Positions 10,333 through 21,719 of a DNA stretch of 64,000 bases are shown here, in pieces. The DNA is from Rhizomys pruinosus. Taxonomy: Eukaryota; Chordata; Mammalia; Rodentia; Spalacidae. The translations under genes and the position numbers were made by a program. The stretch lies in the NCBI GenBank assembly GCA_009823505.1, contig VZQC01008895.1, positions 732,576 through 796,575 of the forward strand, in the 5' to 3' direction. Within the stretch, counting starts at the first letter, position 1; each line of letters starts with the position of its first letter. The notes under the pieces were generated by a model. The model ran no database searches. It worked only from the letters and a program-made list of their open reading frames with translations, and was not told the origin of the DNA.

Positions 10333-10467
10333 TTTTTTTCGTCTCCCTGTAGCCCCAGCTGTCCTGGAACTCACTCTGTAGACCAGGCTGGCCTTGAACT
10401 CACGAAGATCCACCTGTCTCTGCCTCCCAAGTGCTAGGATTAAAGGCGTGTGCCACCATGCCTGGCT
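10333..10467 (-). mobile_element. B1 SINE
   Basis: Full-length B1 on the minus strand with its A-tail at the left (T-run from 10329). Perfect 18-bp target-site duplication tgacattttaatttcttt at 10315-10332 and 10468-10485. The lack of mismatches suggests a fairly recent insertion. Confidence 0.95.
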
Positions 10468-10485
10468 TGACATTTTAATTTCTTT

Positions 10486-11235
10486 CCATCCAAAATATAA
10501 TCAGTCTACCTTAGCCATAGGTTCCTTAAATAAAGCTTGGAAGAAGATTTATAGCATATGCTTATTACAAGATCTTCCTCAAGAGGACTCAAACTTCCCT
10601 TCAGTCAAGGAACTATGAATCTGTGAACTGAAGTATACATAGAAATAAAGCTGTAAGTCATCAGTGTGCTGACATAGCTCCTACTTTCTGCTACTAGACA
10701 CAGAAAGGTTAGTTGTTGTTGTTGTTATACAGGTCAAACAATAGTAGAGTAGGTTGTCCATAAATTTTGTTTCTAAGAACAAAATAATTAACTATATCCA
10801 AAGGTCTCTGTGAGCTAAGGCATTTTGACTATGTCTCTGCCATATTTCACAATGACAAGATAACATTATTTCTATTGGCCTCTGCTGCTCCCTGACACCT
10901 TCGCCCTCAGTGAAATCAAGGTATTCTTGAGAGACCCACATTCAGGCTAAAAATCAGAGGTAGAAGTAAGAAAACCACATTCAAACCAGCAATAGAAATC
11001 TCCCCCAGCTCCCTCTACTGGCAAAGCTTTACTACATGAATTGGCAAAAGAGAAACCTAAGATGCCATTCCTTCCGGTAATATAAGCAAGGTAATAAAAG
11101 GTAGGTGCATAGCTGAGAGGTGATAAAATGCAAGAGCCACACTCCAAACATTTTGTCAAGTGACATGGAAGGCTGCATCCTAGGAGGACACAGTCCCTAT
11201 GCAGCAGGTCCAGGATATACAAGCAGCTCTGTTGG
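10486..11235. other. Low-copy noncoding DNA
   Basis: No gene or repeat family recognised. A short (GTT)n is at about 10713-10726. Confidence 0.5.
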
Positions 11236-11312
11236 GTTGACTGTATTTACCAAGAGCATTATGATTTTTAAAGTATTTAAAAATCATAATGCTCTTGGTA
11301 AATACAGTCAAC
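11236..11312. repeat. Perfect 37-bp inverted repeat with 3-nt loop
   Basis: The left arm 11236-11272 and right arm 11274+2 to 11312 (11276-11312) are exact reverse complements, separated by gta at 11273-11275. The arms start gttgactgtatttaccaaga and close with tttaaa next to the loop. No mismatch was found in 37 pairs. The DNA or RNA could fold into a long hairpin. It matches no element I know, and an assembly or library fold-back artefact is possible. Confidence 0.95.
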
Positions 11313-11750
11313 ACACAGAGTCAGGAAAACCCCAAAGAAATACTTTATCAATGTTGGAGTTGTGGAGCAAGACCATGCATGCCACATGCAGCAGAGAACT
11401 AAACATTAGAAAAGTCATGCTACAGGGTCACAGCAAAGACAGAAAAATTAATTGCAGGACACCAAGAGGCTACACGAACAGAAGCATGCCTGATAGAGGT
11501 TCCTTATGTCTTATGGAGTTGTAGGTTGAAGAAGCTCATGAACTGATTTAACAGAGATGGAAATAGTACATATGGAATCAAGCACATGCAAATGGGACTA
11601 GAGAGTGTAAAAAGTACCAGCTGGTAACTGGGATTGCCACAGGTCCATGGACTGCAGTAGTGTTGATTTGTTCCCTTCTGTACAGCCATACTGCACGGAG
11701 ATCCCTTGGTAGCAAAGTATAATACAAGGCCGAGTTCAGTTGATGAGTGT
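11313..11750. other. Low-copy noncoding DNA
   Basis: No gene or repeat recognised between the palindrome and the rodent repeat that follows. Confidence 0.5.
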
Positions 11751-11751
11751 A

Positions 11752-11930
11752 TTAGTCACTTTTCTGTTGCTGTGATAAAACACCATGACCAAGGAAACTT
11801 ATAAAAGGAAGAGTTTATTTGAGCTTACAATTGACGCTTCCAGGGAATTAGAGTCCATTGTGGTAGGAGGCATGGTGGCCGGGCTGGAGCAGAAAGCCGA
11901 AGCACACATCTCGCAATGTGTACAGGAAGT

Positions 11931-11988
<58 letters not shown>

Positions 11989-12155
11989 GAGACTGCAAGG
12001 CTTGTTAAACTCACTAAGCCCGCCCCCAATGACATACTTCCTCCAGCATGGCCGCACCTTCTAAGATCTCCCAGAACAGTGCCACCAGCTGGGGACAAAA
12101 TGTCTGAATACTTAAAGCCTATGGGGGACACTCATTCAAACCACCACAATGGGTT
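11752..12155 (-). mobile_element. Rodent ~400-bp repeat with internal (GA)n (URR1/MaLR-like)
   Basis: Very characteristic rodent interspersed repeat: on the minus strand it opens tgtggtggtttgaatga and closes with a ttgctgtgataaaacaccatgaccaagg complement (11766-11796). A (GA)n of about 54 bp sits inside at 11932-11985. A second, opposite-strand copy is at 38516-38877. I recall such elements under names like URR1 or MaLR relatives but cannot settle the class. The readable frames across the GA run are not genes. Confidence 0.75.
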
Positions 12156-12159
12156 AGAC

Positions 12160-12752
12160 AGCCCAAAGAATATGTGAATGTGAGCAGAGATGGACTGTAG
12201 CCCCAATAATAAATGTCCTAGAAAGGTAGTCATGAGACGAAATAATTACATTGGACAGAGCTTTAGATGTCATGTTTGGTCATTTACTCTATGTAAGAGG
12301 AAAGTGGTTGGGAATAAGGAGGTCTGAGCAAGAGGTATGTGGATGAGATCCTAGAGTCAGATCAGATAGTAAAGGCCTTTGGTTTGCATTTCAATGGCCA
12401 CCAGAAAGCATTAACTACAGAAGGGCATACTACCAACTATATAGCATGGCTTTTCAAGTTGACCTTAGCCAACTCTGCCCCTGTTCAACCCAGGCCTGTC
12501 ACAATGTTTCCATGGTGATAAAATTTAGATTAATCATGAGCCCAGTATCAAAGGCAGCCACTCAGGAAGGTTATTAACAATTCCCAATGTACAACTTCTC
12601 AGCAGGGGACGACACTAAACTTATGTCTGAATTATCATTGAAGAGATCAGCCAAATACTAGGTGGTAATATGCTTAAAAGGCATATAGTACTTCTTCTAC
12701 CCTGGAAGGGGCATAAATACATTTTGATACAAACTGAAGGTCCCCCTGTTAC
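12160..12752. other. Low-copy noncoding DNA
   Basis: Nothing recognisable; no reading frame of note. Confidence 0.5.
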
Positions 12753-12770
12753 AAACTTCCTTTTTCTTTA

Positions 12771-12985
12771 ATTTTATTTATTTTGTATGTGTATGAATGT
12801 ACTGTCTGCATGCAAGTTTGTACACCCATGTGGTGCAATGCCGCGGAGGTCAGAAGAGGGCGTCGGATTCCCCTGGAACTGGAGTTAAAGACGGTTCTCA
12901 GCCACCATGTGGGTGCTGGGGATCAAACCCAGGTCCTCTGCAAGAGCAGTCGGTGCTCTTAACTGCTAGGCCATCTCTCCAGCCC
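12771..12985 (-). mobile_element. B2-type SINE, short subfamily
   Basis: tRNA-derived SINE on the minus strand, from gggctggagagatggcctag (right) to an A/T-rich tail (left). Perfect 18-bp target-site duplication aaacttcctttttcttta at 12753-12770 and 12986-13003. It lacks the internal duplication of the 'ccagttccagg' block seen in other copies. Confidence 0.95.
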
Positions 12986-13003
12986 AAACTTCCTTTTTCT
13001 TTA

Positions 13004-13232
13004 CATTAGCCCATCAGCCCACACCACTATAGAAAGACTAAGACTGTTTGGCTCAATAACAAAGGGTCTCTTGTAAAAGTTCCTTAGACCATGGAAGTAA
13101 AGCAGTGAGAAAATGATCATGTTCTTGTCACATCCATATTTTAGAAGCTAATGGCCTGCTAGAGTGATAGAATGGCTCTTGAAAGGCATGCCTGAGGGAG
13201 CATCCTGGAGATGACATACCAAAGACAGAATA
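13004..13232. other. Low-copy noncoding DNA
   Basis: No recognised feature between the B2 duplication and a MaLR-like LTR. Confidence 0.45.
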
Positions 13233-13735
13233 TACATCTTGTCTTGGTCTATTTGTGCAGCTATGAGAAATATCTGAGACTGGGTAATTTATAAGAAGCA
13301 TAAATTTCTCATAATGCTAGAGGTTTGCACCAATCCAAAATGAAGACATCACGGTTGGTTTCTCTTGAGGATTGCTGTCTGTTTCCAGGCCACTGCCTTG
13401 TTCCTTGTTCTGTTTCCTTATAAAACAACAGAGCAAGGGTGTCCTCCCTTCAATCTTGAACCATTTTATGAGGGTGCTAATCCCACTCAAAACTGGTCTC
13501 CTCACCTTCCCAAACCCATGTCTTTTTGTTGTTATTTGGTTGTTTTTTAGACAGGGTCTCCCCATAGCATAAGCTGGCCTGGAACTCACTATGTAGACCA
13601 GGCTGCAATCACACAGAGATCTGCCTCCCAAGTGCTGGGATTAATGGCGTGTGCCACCATGCCCAGTTTTATGCCTTTTTGATGTTACATTGGAGGTGAA
13701 ATTTCAACATGTATTTTAGAGAATACCATTATTCA
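13233..13735 (-). mobile_element. MaLR-type LTR remnant, split by B1
   Basis: The block ctgagactgggtaatttata at 13274-13293 is the complement of the well-known MaLR (MST/THE1-like) LTR end. Diverged homology continues to about 13735 around the B1 at 13537-13668. Ancient noncoding LTR; orientation inferred from that end block. Confidence 0.6.
13537..13668 (-). mobile_element. B1 SINE, diverged
   Basis: Minus-strand B1 (tagacagggtctcccca ... ggcgtgtgccaccatgccca) with substitutions and a short internal deletion, inserted in the LTR remnant. Confidence 0.85.
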
Positions 13736-13739
13736 AACT

Positions 13740-14680
13740 TTAAACTACTTATTATAATATGATGCTATAGCCACAAGAGGCAGAACATGTAAACCTGGTT
13801 TCAGGAAATAAATGGAGTAAGAATGGTCAGAGTATTACCATCAGAGATTAATTCAGAGAATCTGTGCTCATCAACTTCAAATCTTTACACTGCATAAGTG
13901 CACTGAGTTTTGGTTCCTAGAGGGGTCAGTTTACCAAAAAACAAAGTATCAGGTATATTATCCTATAAGTTATAACTGTATCTCTGTCCCTTTAAGATTC
14001 ATAAACCAACAGTCCAGCAGATGAGGATAAGGGACATTGTTCTAGAAGTAGTAATCAAGATGTATGCTTGTCAACTAGAAATTCCTATGAAACCTCTGTT
14101 GATACTCCTTTTATACTGCCAAAGAGCACTATTTAGTAGCATGCTATCAATTCCATCAGCACCTAGGGATGTTGCATACTGATGGCTCAGAGTGAAGCCA
14201 CTTCCCAGAGGTGCCCTCAGCCTAAGAGAATTTCCCTGCTCAGTGTGTTGGTTGGCATCAGATATTTCTGTCCAACAAGATGGAGGGTGTGGTGAAATAC
14301 AGGAGCCATCTGAGAAGTGTCAAGAAGAAGAATGCTTGCCTATGTGTGTCTCCTTTTGCACCTTATTCCACCTGGACTCTCAGTCTGTGGAACACTGCTG
14401 CCCACATTCATATCTATTTCCTTCTTGTTAGACATGTGAGACATGAACCTTACCAGCCCATCCCCGAGCCACTTCTCATGCTGTGCAGTTGGGAATGAAG
14501 CATAACCAATCAAAGTCAAGAACATGACCTCCTAGAGGACAGCCCTTGTAGATGCAGGATTATGGGATCGCATACCCTTGCCCCAGTTTGGAAGATCTCT
14601 GACAGCTTATTCCACCTCTATGGGCTCCATGTATTCTGAATTACCTTTAATGACATAATATTTAAGTATAAAAAGTAAAA
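13740..14680. other. Low-copy noncoding DNA
   Basis: No gene recognised. Short overlapping frames at 14190-14530 have no family features. Confidence 0.5.
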
Positions 14681-14684
14681 GCCT

Positions 14685-14882
14685 TGGGGCTAAAGAGATG
14701 GCTCGGTGGTTAAGAGCAATAATTGCTCTTTCAGAGGACCTGAGTTCAGTTCCCAGGACCCACAGGGCAGTTAAGAACTATCCATAACTCTCCAATTCCA
14801 GGGAATCTGATGCCCTCTCCGACCTCTGTGGGCATTTCATACATGAGGGCAATACACTCATAAACATTAAATAAAAATAACA
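14685..14882 (+). mobile_element. Older B2/B3-type SINE
   Basis: Plus strand, tggggctaaagagatggctc at the 5' end, degraded B-box-like stretch (gagttcagttcccagg), short A-rich tail. More diverged than the neighbouring B2. Confidence 0.85.
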
Positions 14883-14909
14883 AGATATTTCTTTAAAAGT
14901 AAAAGTGTG

Positions 14910-15148
14910 GGGGCTGGAGAGATGGCTTAGTGGTTAAGAGCACCAACTGCTCTTGCAGAGGACTCAGGTTCGATTCCCAGCATCCACGTGGCAGCTAAGA
15001 ACTATCTTTAACTCCAGTTCCAGGGGAATCCAACATCCTCTTCTGACCTCTGCGGCATTGCACAACATGGGTGCACCAACCTACATGCAGACAGCACATT
15101 CATACGCATAAAAATAAATAAAAAATAAATAAATAAATAAATAAAATG
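14910..15148 (+). mobile_element. B2-type SINE with (AAAT)n tail
   Basis: Plus-strand B2 with tail of AAAT repeats (15108-15145). Target-site duplication of 17 bp with one mismatch: 14893-14909 and 15149-15165 (ttaaaagtaaaa then g or c, then tgtg). Confidence 0.92.
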
Positions 15149-15165
15149 TTAAAAGTAAAACTGTG

Positions 15166-16140
15166 AAGATTTTTTTAGGGAAATAAAGAAAATTGACATG
15201 CTTAGATTAACAATAAACTAAACTTTAGCCAAAAAAATTCATAGATAGATAGAATTCCATATATAGAGATTTTAGGCATCAGTTAAAAAAGAAAGATACT
15301 ACTTACTGATAAATGATTTCAGGCCATTAAGGAGACATAACAATCCTAAATTAACATGAATCTAATTAACAACTTCAAAATGTATTAAGAAAAGGGGACA
15401 GAATTATGAAAGAATTCATCAGTTCTGCTATAGCAATAAGAGATTCTCAGTAATTGGCTGATCAAGCATACAAAAATGAGATATTAAAGATTTAAATATC
15501 ACAATTAAAAAGCAAGTCTCAACAAGATTCAGAGATATTAGCATTCTACTAAAAAATTCCCTGACTATAATTCAACTATTAGAATTCTAATTACTCCATG
15601 AAACAATTAAATAAAAAACTGTATACATTAGAAACTTCTAAAAGCTCATTTGAAGAGTTAATAGCACATAATAAATCATCATAATAATGAGAAAATGTTA
15701 GAAATTAAAAGTGACTTACCAAAATGTATGTGATTCTTTGAAAGCAGCATATATATAGGAATATATGTAATCAGTTTTAAATAGATATTTTAGAAATAAA
15801 TCCTAAAAGTAAATGAGCTAGGCATCCAGTTTAATTAAAAAAGCCAGGAATTCAAAATTAACCTAACATTAGAACTTTGACTAATTTAGTCGATTATAAT
15901 AACCAATTAAAAGATAAAAATCATGTGACCCATCTTAATAGATGCAATTGAAATAAAAGCTGGCTAAAATTCAATATCCCCCTATTTTAAACACTAAATA
16001 TACAAGAATAGGAAGAACATTTTAGCCGATTAAAAATATTTAAAAATTAAAGACACAAAAAAAATTTTAAATAAGGATTTTCAATAAGGATAAAATATTA
16101 ATGCTTTCCATTTAAATACCAGACCTCAGACAACACCACT
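15166..16140 (+). repeat. AT-rich DNA with ancient L1 traces
   Basis: About 1 kb of very AT-rich sequence. At about 15930-16030 (cccatcttaatagatgcaat ... aaaattcaatatcccc) it resembles the part of L1 ORF2 that encodes [12 protein letters not shown], in plus orientation. Elsewhere the similarity is too weak to call. Confidence 0.5.
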
Positions 16141-16164
16141 TCCCAATGTAGTACTGGAGTCTAC

Positions 16165-16510
16165 CTTGTCTATAAAACTGTCTACTTGTGCTATTATCAC
16201 AAAATGCTTGAGACTGAGTAATTTATTAAGACTAAGTTTATTACCCACAGTGCTGTAAATTGTAAAGTCCAAAACCACGGTGCCAGCAGGTTTAACAACG
16301 CTGCTTTTCTCATGGTGTCTTGAATGCTGTATCTTTCAAAGGGGTAGGGTTATGTGTGTTTTCAGAGAACAGTGGAGGCAAAGTGGTGGGAATGGATCAA
16401 TGCTAATGATGTCCCTTCCCTTGTAAGGCAGGAATCCTGTCCTGAGGGTGGAGCCCTCCTCCCTTGATCTCACCTCTAATATATCAACCCAAGGAAGATT
16501 AAGGATTTAC
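16165..16510 (-). mobile_element. Ancient MaLR-like LTR remnant
   Basis: cttgagactgagtaatttat at 16208-16227 again looks like the complement of a MaLR LTR end, followed by a block resembling the common mammalian 'aagtccaagatcaaggtgccagcag' motif (16266-16290). Strongly diverged. Confidence 0.5.
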
Positions 16511-16552
16511 ATTAATTTTGGAAAGACAATAAAGCAATGATTTAAAATAAAT

Positions 16553-16658
16553 ATGCTGCTTAGGAGGTAAAGGCAGGCAGATCTTGGTGAGTTCAAGGTC
16601 AGCCTGCTCTACATAGTGAGTTCCAGGACAGTTGGGGCAACAGGGAGACCCTGCTCAG
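16553..16658 (+). mobile_element. B1 SINE, 5'-truncated and diverged
   Basis: ggaggtaaaggcaggcagat to gggagaccctgctca on the plus strand. It lacks the first about 30 bp of B1 and abuts an L1 fragment directly. Confidence 0.8.
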
Positions 16659-18074
16659 AAGGATGCAAACAAAGGGAATTCTCCCAAATTCCTTCTATGA
16701 ATCCAGAATCACCCTAATACCCAAACCAGACAAAGAAACAACCAAAAAAGAAAGCTATAGACCCATCTCATTAATGAACACAGATGCAAAAATTCTCAAA
16801 AAAATACTTGGTAAATCGCATACAGACCCACATCAAAAAGATCATGACCAAATTGGATTCATACCAGAGATGCAGGGATGGTTCAACATACATAAATCAA
16901 TAAATATCATAAAGCACATAAATGGACTGGAAAGACAAAAACCACACTATCAACTCAATTGACACAGAAAAAGCCTTTGACAAGATCCAGCATCCTTTCA
17001 TGTTTAAAATCCTAGAGGGAATTGAACTGAAGGGAACATTCCTCAACATGATCAAAGCCATATATAGCAAACCCACTGCCAACATCATCCTAAATGGAGA
17101 AAAATTGGAACCATTTCCCTTAAAGGTGGGACCCCGGCAAGGCTGCCCCTTATGGCCATGCCTCTTTAGCATAGTGTTTGAAACACTTGCTAGGGCAATA
17201 AGACAAGAGAAGGAAATTAAAGGAGTACTAATCAGAAAAGAAGAAGTTAAGCTATCCCTTTTTACAGATGATAAGATAGTTTACCTAATATATGCTAAAA
17301 ACTCCACCAGAAAACTTCTAGAAATGATTAAGAGTTTCAGTAAAGTGGCGGGATACAAAATTAACCTGGAAAAATCAGTAGCCTTTCTTTACACCAACAA
17401 TAAACAAATGGAGAAGGAATATAAGAAGACATTCCCACTCACAATAGCCTCAAAAAGAATAAAATACCTGGGAAAAAACCTAACCAACAATCTCTACAAC
17501 AAAAATTTTAAACCCCTGAAGAAGGAGATTGAAAATGACATCAAAAGATGGAAAGATTTACCATGCTCATGGATTAGAAAAATTAATATAGTAAAAATGT
17601 CCATTTTACCCAAAGTGATATACAGATTCAATGCAATCCCAATAAAAATCCCCATGAACTTCTTCACAGACGTGGGGGGAAAATCCTTAAATTCATATGG
17701 AAAAACAAAAGGCCTCAAATAGCTAAAGTAGCCCTGAGTGAATAATGCAATACAGGGGGGATTGCTCTACCAGACTTCAAGCTATATTACAGGGCCATAG
17801 TCATAAAGACAGCCTGATACTGGCACAAAAACAGACCCATTGACCAATGGAAAAAAATTGAAGATCCAAACTTGAGCTTATACAATTTCAGCCACCTCAT
17901 ATTTGACAAAGGGGCAAAATGACCTCAATGGAGGAAGGATAGCATCTTCAGCAAATGGTGCTGGCAAAACTGGATCACCATTTGTAGAAGAACAAAATTA
18001 CTCCCCCCATACCTCTCACCCTGTACAAAAATCAACTCCAAGTGGATCAAAGATCTCAATGTAAAACCCTTTCT

Positions 18075-18302
18075 TTTTTTAAAAGATTTTATTTATTTTC
18101 ATATGTGTATGAATGTACTGTCTGCATGTAGGTTCGTGCACCCATGTCATGCAATGTTGCAGAGGTCAGAAGAGGGCATTGGATTCCCCTGGAACTGGAG
18201 TTAAAGATGGTTCTCAGCCGCCATGTGGGTGGTGGGGATCGAACCTGGGTCCTCTGCAAGAGCAGTTGGTGCTCTTAACCACTAGGCCATCTCTCCAGCC
18301 CT
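18075..18302 (-). mobile_element. B2-type SINE, short subfamily
   Basis: Minus strand, inserted in L1 ORF2 with a perfect 14-bp duplication gtaaaaccctttct at 18061-18074 and 18303-18316. No internal duplication. Confidence 0.95.
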
Positions 18303-18610
18303 GTAAAACCCTTTCTAAATAAGACAGCAGCTGCACAGGAAATAAAGTCAACAGTTGACAAATGGGACCTCATCAAACTCAAAAGCTTCTGTACAGCAAA
18401 AGAAACAAGGAAGTGAAGAGAAAACCCACAGAGTGGGAGGAAATCTTCACCAGTGATTCATCTGACAGAGCATTAATGTCAAGAATATATAGACTACTCA
18501 AAAAACAAAGAAGTAAGAAAACAAATTACCTACTCAAAAGAGCTGAACAGAGACTTCACCAGTGAGGAAGTAAAGATAGCTGAGAAACATCTTAAAAAGT
18601 GTTCAACATC

Positions 18611-18641
18611 GATGCCAGCCTCTCTCTCCCTTGTCCCTTCA

Positions 18642-18698
<57 letters not shown>

Positions 18699-18839
18699 CA
18701 CGCCCTCTTCCACTTTCACTCTGCATGCTTTTTCACTTTCTTCACTCTTTATTCCCCCCTCCCCCCAGGCTGTTGGGTTTTCCCCCAAGGGCGCATTTCC
18801 TCTTATTTCCCTGATAAAGCCTGCCCCCTGTTAATTCTT
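18611..18839. mobile_element. 229-bp CT-rich insertion of unknown origin
   Basis: Interrupts L1 ORF2 between two copies of a perfect 19-bp repeat ttaaaaagtgttcaacatc (18592-18610 and 18840-18858). It contains a (CT)n run at about 18645-18691, then a pyrimidine-rich stretch and a single-copy end (ttccctgataaagcctgccc, 18808-18827). There is no poly(A) on the plus strand; read on the minus strand it has none either. I do not recognise the source. The long duplication suggests L1-type target-primed insertion. Confidence 0.8.
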
Positions 18840-19867
18840 TTAAAAAGTGTTCAACATCATTAATAATTAAGGAAATTCAAATTAAAACCACTCTCAGATA
18901 TCGTCTCACTTCAATACAACTGGCCAAAATCAAGAACACAAAAGACACCAAATGCTGGAGAGGGTGTGGGGTAAGAGGAATACTCGTCCACTGCTGGTGG
19001 GAATGTAAACTTGTACAACCATTATGGAAAGCAGTGTGGAGAATACTTAAAAGACTCAAAATGAGCCTACCACCTGACCCAGCCATACTACTCCGGGTAT
19101 ATACCCACAAAACTCATCCTACCACAAAGAACATGCTCATCCATGTTTATTGCAGCTCTCTTCACAATAGTGAAGAACTGGAACAACCCAAATGCCCCTA
19201 AACTGATGAGTGGTTGACAAAAATGTGGTACATCTACACAGTGGAGTACTACTCAGTGGTAAAGAAAGATGACATCATGAATTTTGCAGGTTGGATGGAA
19301 CTGGAAGCCATTATGCTAAGTGAAGTAACACAGTCCCAGAAATACAAGTGGCAAATGGTCTCCCTCATTTGTGGATTCTAACACCAAATCTCTGGATGAA
19401 AGGCAAGCTGAACAATATTATTGTTATATTTCTGTTTATCAGAAAGCAACTATATTGTTATAATGTAAATCTCTTAATGGGCTCTAGAATTGATCTACCA
19501 CTTACTTTCAGACTCTGTAATTACTGTATATGAGTGGAAAGTATGTATTCATATTTTAGAGTAATATAAAATGAAAGGAGGAAAATGTGTATTCCTAAAC
19601 ATAAAAAAAAGACTGAGAGAAAGATGCAGGACAGTTATGGCAGAATGCATGATCTGGGGTGGGGTGGAAGGGAAAGGGGAATATGTCTAAACTGAACTGA
19701 AAATTCATGCCTGAAATACACAAAACATCAATAAAAGCATTATTAAAAAAAGAAAAAAGACAAATAAATAAAAACTGTTGTGGGTACACTCAGGAAGCTG
19801 AGTCAGGAAGACTGTGATTTTTGGGATATAAATACATATTTTATATGTTTTTATATGTATATATTTA

Positions 19868-20005
19868 TATCTGGGTGTGGTGGTGCATGTCTTTAATCCC
19901 AGCACTTGGGAGGCAGATCTCTGTGAATTCAAGGCCAGCCTGGTCTACATAGCAAGTTCCAGGCCAGTTGGGACTAAAGGGAGACCCTGTCTCAAAAAAA
20001 AAAAA
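19868..20005 (+). mobile_element. B1 SINE
   Basis: Plus-strand B1 (tctgggtgtggtggtgcatg ... gagaccctgtctc) with an A-tail at 19994-20006. It has a short internal deletion in the aggcagaggcagg block. Confidence 0.92.
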
Positions 20006-20157
20006 AAGAATTTTGGCCTGATAACTCAGCCAAAGATCTTGACATGACATTTATGCTCTGAAAAAGTCTATATTGCTATGCATCCTGAAGGCAATTCTTT
20101 CTAGGAAGTGTTGTTTTGGGAGCCCCAAAACAAACCTTTTGCCTACCCTCTGTATAT

Positions 20158-20232
20158 TTCTTTGGACAGGATCGTGTTATGTAGCCTGGTGCCTCAAAGT
20201 CACAGTCCTCCCGGCTCAGCCTCCTGAGTGCA
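20158..20232 (-). repeat. Old B1-related fragment
   Basis: gttatgtagcctggtgcctc ... gcctcctgagtgc resembles the complement of an old monomeric 7SL-derived SINE (proto-B1 type). Weak. Confidence 0.45.
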
Positions 20233-20239
20233 CCCATAG

Positions 20240-21719
20240 CAGTATAATATTTGTTTTAAATCACTGTTTCATTTCTTTTCCAAGATTAATGTCAAAACTT
20301 GGTCTCCCTTGTGTTGGTTCATTAGAAGTGAGTTCAAAGGGAGAAGGCTTCAGTATCATGGCAGGACCCATGCCTTACACAGCCATGAGCAGGTTAGCAT
20401 TGGTCCATTCCCACCCTTTGTCTCTCTGCTCCCTGAAAACATACCTCCCCACCTCCCCTTTAAAGGATATCACATTCAAGACACTATTGAGAAAGCAGAG
20501 CTTTTAAACCTGCCAACATTATGGTTTTGACTTTACAATTCTAACTCCCTTCTTTGTCCATTTTCTGCACATGGTGTTGTGTATGGGGTCAAGGGCACTC
20601 AGGATTTTGTAGGGAGGATAGGGAAGGAAAGTCATGGAGTGGTGAGGGGGTAGTTGTCTGCAGAGCTCTCTGCTGTATAGTCACTGTGGAGCAGAATATT
20701 CTAGAAGAAATGCTGGAATAGCTGGTTTTTTTAGAATTACATAGGAGCCCAAGAGGTCACAGGAAAAGCAAAGTGTTTAAAAGATGTCAAGACTCTGGTT
20801 TAACCCAGTAAACCCAGAAATTTTCAAGTACTTAAACTGCCTTAGGGGTGAGAACTGTCCATTCGGAGTGGTATTAATTCTCCTGTGGAAGGGCACTGCA
20901 GGTTTTGCAGACATTTGAGATTTGTCATTAGTTTTCACTCAGTGCTAAGTAGGGTCTGTGAGCCCCAAAAGAACAAGGGGAGACTGAGAGAGCAAGGAAA
21001 ACGTACAATTTAGTTCTTAATTTTTGTTCTTATGTCACTGGTCAATTCTGAATAGGACTTTTAGTTGTGTCACTATGGGATCTTAGATCTGGGAAAATGG
21101 CATGGATACTTAAGAAATCAAATTTGCAGCATTCAGCTCAGAGCCTGTGCCTCACAGATGAGAAAACTGAACAAAGCAGACAATCTGAATGAACAAAAAG
21201 AATGGGAAACTGTAGCAAGCTGAAGAGCCTCCTCAATATCCTCCATACCTACTCCCCCTTGGCTGGCATCTAAGGAGCCTGGGGATTAGGACATGCTGGC
21301 CTACTGAGTCATGGTTTTTAGTTTTTCCATTAAAAGCTAGAATAGTTATTTGGGGGGGGGGTAAAATCTCTTGATTTTTAAATGCTAGATCTTAAAAAAT
21401 AAAACAAATACTAGACAGGCTGTAAGGAAAACACCTGCCAATGTATTTGTCAGATTTAGTGTGTAAGCCACCATTTTATGGTTTTTAGGATAAGTCCACT
21501 GGCAAGAGACGGTGCGGGGCCAGGAAAGCCAGCCTCCTGGCTTCTGTGCTCAAACTCCTGTCACTCCAGTTTCCCTTTCCAAAGCATGTTCAGATTTTAA
21601 AGTTATCATATTTCCTTGATCGCATTTTCTAAGAGAGATACACCTTTCTTAACCATTGCTATTAAGATGGAAAACCTACCACTGAGCAGAAAAAAAGTTG
21701 AGAGAAAGAAAGGGCATAG
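20240..21719. other. Low-copy noncoding DNA
   Basis: No repeat family recognised apart from a G-run at 21352-21361. The 144-codon and 73-codon open stretches between 20073 and 20530 show no family features and overlap in different frames. Confidence 0.5.

Larger units (their letters stand above)
16664..19330 (+). pseudogene. L1 ORF2 remnant (RT to C-terminus)
   Basis: ORF2 supplies the endonuclease and reverse transcriptase of L1. Here the frame starts near the LPNSFYE block; the longest open stretch is 266 codons at 16922-17722. It includes [16 protein letters not shown] and the polymerase active-site motif, which reads FTDDK at about 17261-17275 instead of the FADDM of the better copy at 48057-51827. 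Frameshifts occur near 16925 and 17675 and stops follow. The B2 and the CT-rich insertion cut the C-terminal third. The cysteine motif near 18955-19010 is degraded. Inactive. Confidence 0.92.
16664..19745 (+). mobile_element. 5'-truncated L1, 3.1 kb, with two insertions
   Basis: Begins inside the reverse transcriptase domain of ORF2 and runs through the 3' UTR to AATAAA at 19730-19735. It carries a B2 (18075-18302) and a 229-bp CT-rich insertion (18611-18839). The 3' UTR block ggcagaatgcatgatctggg at 19639-19658 ties it to the L1-like tail of the composite retroposons. ORF2 is described separately. Confidence 0.92.

Noticed and set aside
11785..12177. 130-codon open stretch rich in Glu-Arg
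   Set aside because: It lies wholly in a rodent interspersed repeat with a (GA)n; the opposite strand is open too.
18599..18863. Three overlapping Ser-Leu-rich frames
   Set aside because: They are frame shadows of a (CT)n run.
20073..20507. 144-codon open stretch as a host gene
   Set aside because: No domain, no splice context; it overlaps another open frame and starts in B1-related sequence.
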